A stretch of 64,000 nt of DNA from Oscillospiraceae bacterium. GTDB lineage: Bacteria; Bacillota; Clostridia; Oscillospirales; SIG519. The stretch's first letter is position 1. Each line of letters starts with the position of its first letter. Of the stretch, positions 63,001 through 64,000 are shown one piece after another. The notes beneath the pieces are model-generated. The model saw nothing but the letters and a program-made list of their open reading frames with translations, searched no databases and was not told the DNA's origin. The stretch lies in NCBI GenBank assembly GCA_015067255.1, contig SVMS01000006.1, positions 1 through 64,000 of the forward strand, read 5' to 3'. A program made the position numbers and the translations under genes.

Positions 63001-64000
63001 ACATCTGATTTTTGTTGCCGTAAGAATAGTCATTGTCAATAAATGAGTTGCTTGCAGAGTCAAATATCTTGCCCAAGTCGTTTGAAGCGTACTCTTTTCC
63101 GCCTGCAATTACACCCATCTTTGTAACTATCTGTGTTCCATCTCCCTGAGTACAGGTTTCGGGAAGCTTGAGATACATAATGATTGTGCTAAGATTGGAA
63201 AGGTTAATTTTTGATGTATCAAGATTTACGGAGAATAGGCTCCACTCACTGTCGCTCTTTGTAACCTTAAGTGATTTTTCGCCGTCAACTGAATACTCGT
63301 CAGTAATTTCTGCAGAGTATGCGGGAGATTTGTAATCCCCGAAAGCCTGTTCAACTGTTGTGTTTTCGAAATCCTGTAATACTACAAATTTTGTTTCTGC
63401 ATATGTAAGGTCGATAGTCCATCTCTTGATAGACATCTCTTCGGGCTCGTAGGGTTTGTTTGCGCAGTACAGATAGAACTGCTGACCAACTGTAGCATTT
63501 TCTTTTGTTCCGCAGTCGATAATTGTTGTATACTGCCAGCCTGTTCCTACCTCTATATCATCTCTGTAGTTGGAAGCGGGCTCGTTAACAACGTCTGAAT
63601 GCCAATCCCAAGTAACGCCGTCCTTGGATTCCCAAAGCTTAACGTATGTGTTAGCGCCTTCCCAGGTCATCCAGGATGTAGCAGGAAATATGTGCCTGTG
63701 TATTCGCTGTAAGCAGCGTTTGCATGAGTAATACCTGTTACTGCATTACCGTAGGAATCCTTAAGAGCAGAAGCTACGCCGCCCATAGCAGGCTGGTCCC
63801 AAGTATTGTTATAATACTTGTTCCAATTGGTAACTGTGCCTTCCTTTGCTGCTGCCAAAACGTCTGCCAAAGGAGCTCTTGCAGCTGCAATCTGTCCCTC
63901 TGCTGTATATTCGGTAAAGTAAATGTAGAAATATCCGTCTTTAACTATATAAGGACAGCCCTGAATAAATCCGCCGGAAAGGTCAGGGTCGCCGTAAGGA
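60005..64000 (-). pseudogene. Dockerin protein: GH43-like propeller, five DFEN modules, type I dockerin; frameshifted and cut by the window edge
   Basis: The gene enters from beyond 64000. The visible N-terminal part has propeller blades (GGFIQGCPYIVKDGYFYIYF, AAARAPLADVLAAAKEG) like the lipoprotein at 53520. Near 63686 one base is missing: the frame reads TGTYF then runs to a stop, while one frame over it continues PATSWMTWEGANTY. Five modules starting near 63400, 62810, 62222, 61585 and 60960 match those at 55051, two of them split by an Ala/Pro/Glu linker (EVPEVPDEPEEE). After a short domain (TVADLLKEMKAAN) a type I dockerin closes the protein, with two calcium loops DVTGDGEANVLDL and DSDSDGYVSIIDLLNF. 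It should dock on a cohesin scaffold. The frameshift may be a sequence error; otherwise the gene is broken. Confidence 0.8.

Overview
The window is AT-rich DNA from a spore-forming, Gram-positive anaerobe of the class Clostridia. The evidence is a sigma-G gene, a SpoIIM-like protein, lipoproteins, cell-wall sorting tails, an HPr carrying both His15 and Ser46, and a type I dockerin. The dockerin and the amount of pectin-related enzymology suggest a gut or plant-fibre member of the Oscillospirales (Ruminococcaceae-like). That placement is inference, because no rRNA is present.

Layout. (1) 1-6.4 kb: a Y-family polymerase/YolD pair whose polymerase has lost its N-terminus, sigG, an EF-G-like GTPase, a small XRE regulator and a frameshifted FIVAR lipoprotein. 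(2) 6.7-13.3 kb: a TetR regulator followed by a 1945-residue von Willebrand A/pilin-repeat surface protein. (3) 13.5-17.3 kb: a uroporphyrinogen-decarboxylase-like protein, a PutP-type Na+ symporter, and 1 kb of intergenic DNA full of palindromes. (4) 17.3-31.9 kb: a divergent uronate/rhamnose locus. GH4 and GH37-like enzymes run leftward; uxaC, a LacI regulator, an esterase, an oxidoreductase, a GH78 rhamnosidase, nagA, nagB, uxaB and uxaA run rightward. The two consensus promoters between them each carry a LacI-type operator. (5) 32-37.3 kb: housekeeping genes (DUF4303-like, YgjV-like, SpoIIM-like, M50 protease, uvrC, ptsH). (6) 37.5-64 kb: one long leftward gene train. It holds a dockerin protein, two solute-binding proteins, two permease pairs, an NHL protein, a Yip1 protein, a DUF5696 protein and GH31 and GH106 enzymes. 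No transporter ATPase is present.

Regions 4 and 6 fit together as rhamnogalacturonan/pectin use. Surface proteins bind polymer, ABC importers take up oligomers, GH106/GH78/GH4/GH31/GH37-like enzymes cut them inside the cell, and UxaC-UxaB-UxaA turn galacturonate into 2-keto-3-deoxygluconate. The substrate is inferred from enzyme families.

Most unusual are four intergenic arrays of short hairpins with unrelated stem sequences, separated by a constant 7-base spacer. In three of them the spacer is in one orientation in the left arm and reverse-complemented in the right arm, so each array is palindromic as a whole. Also notable are a ~200-residue surface module present in eight clear copies in two neighbouring proteins, and several single-base lesions (FIVAR lipoprotein, nagB, dockerin gene, nagA start) that are either gene decay or sequence errors.
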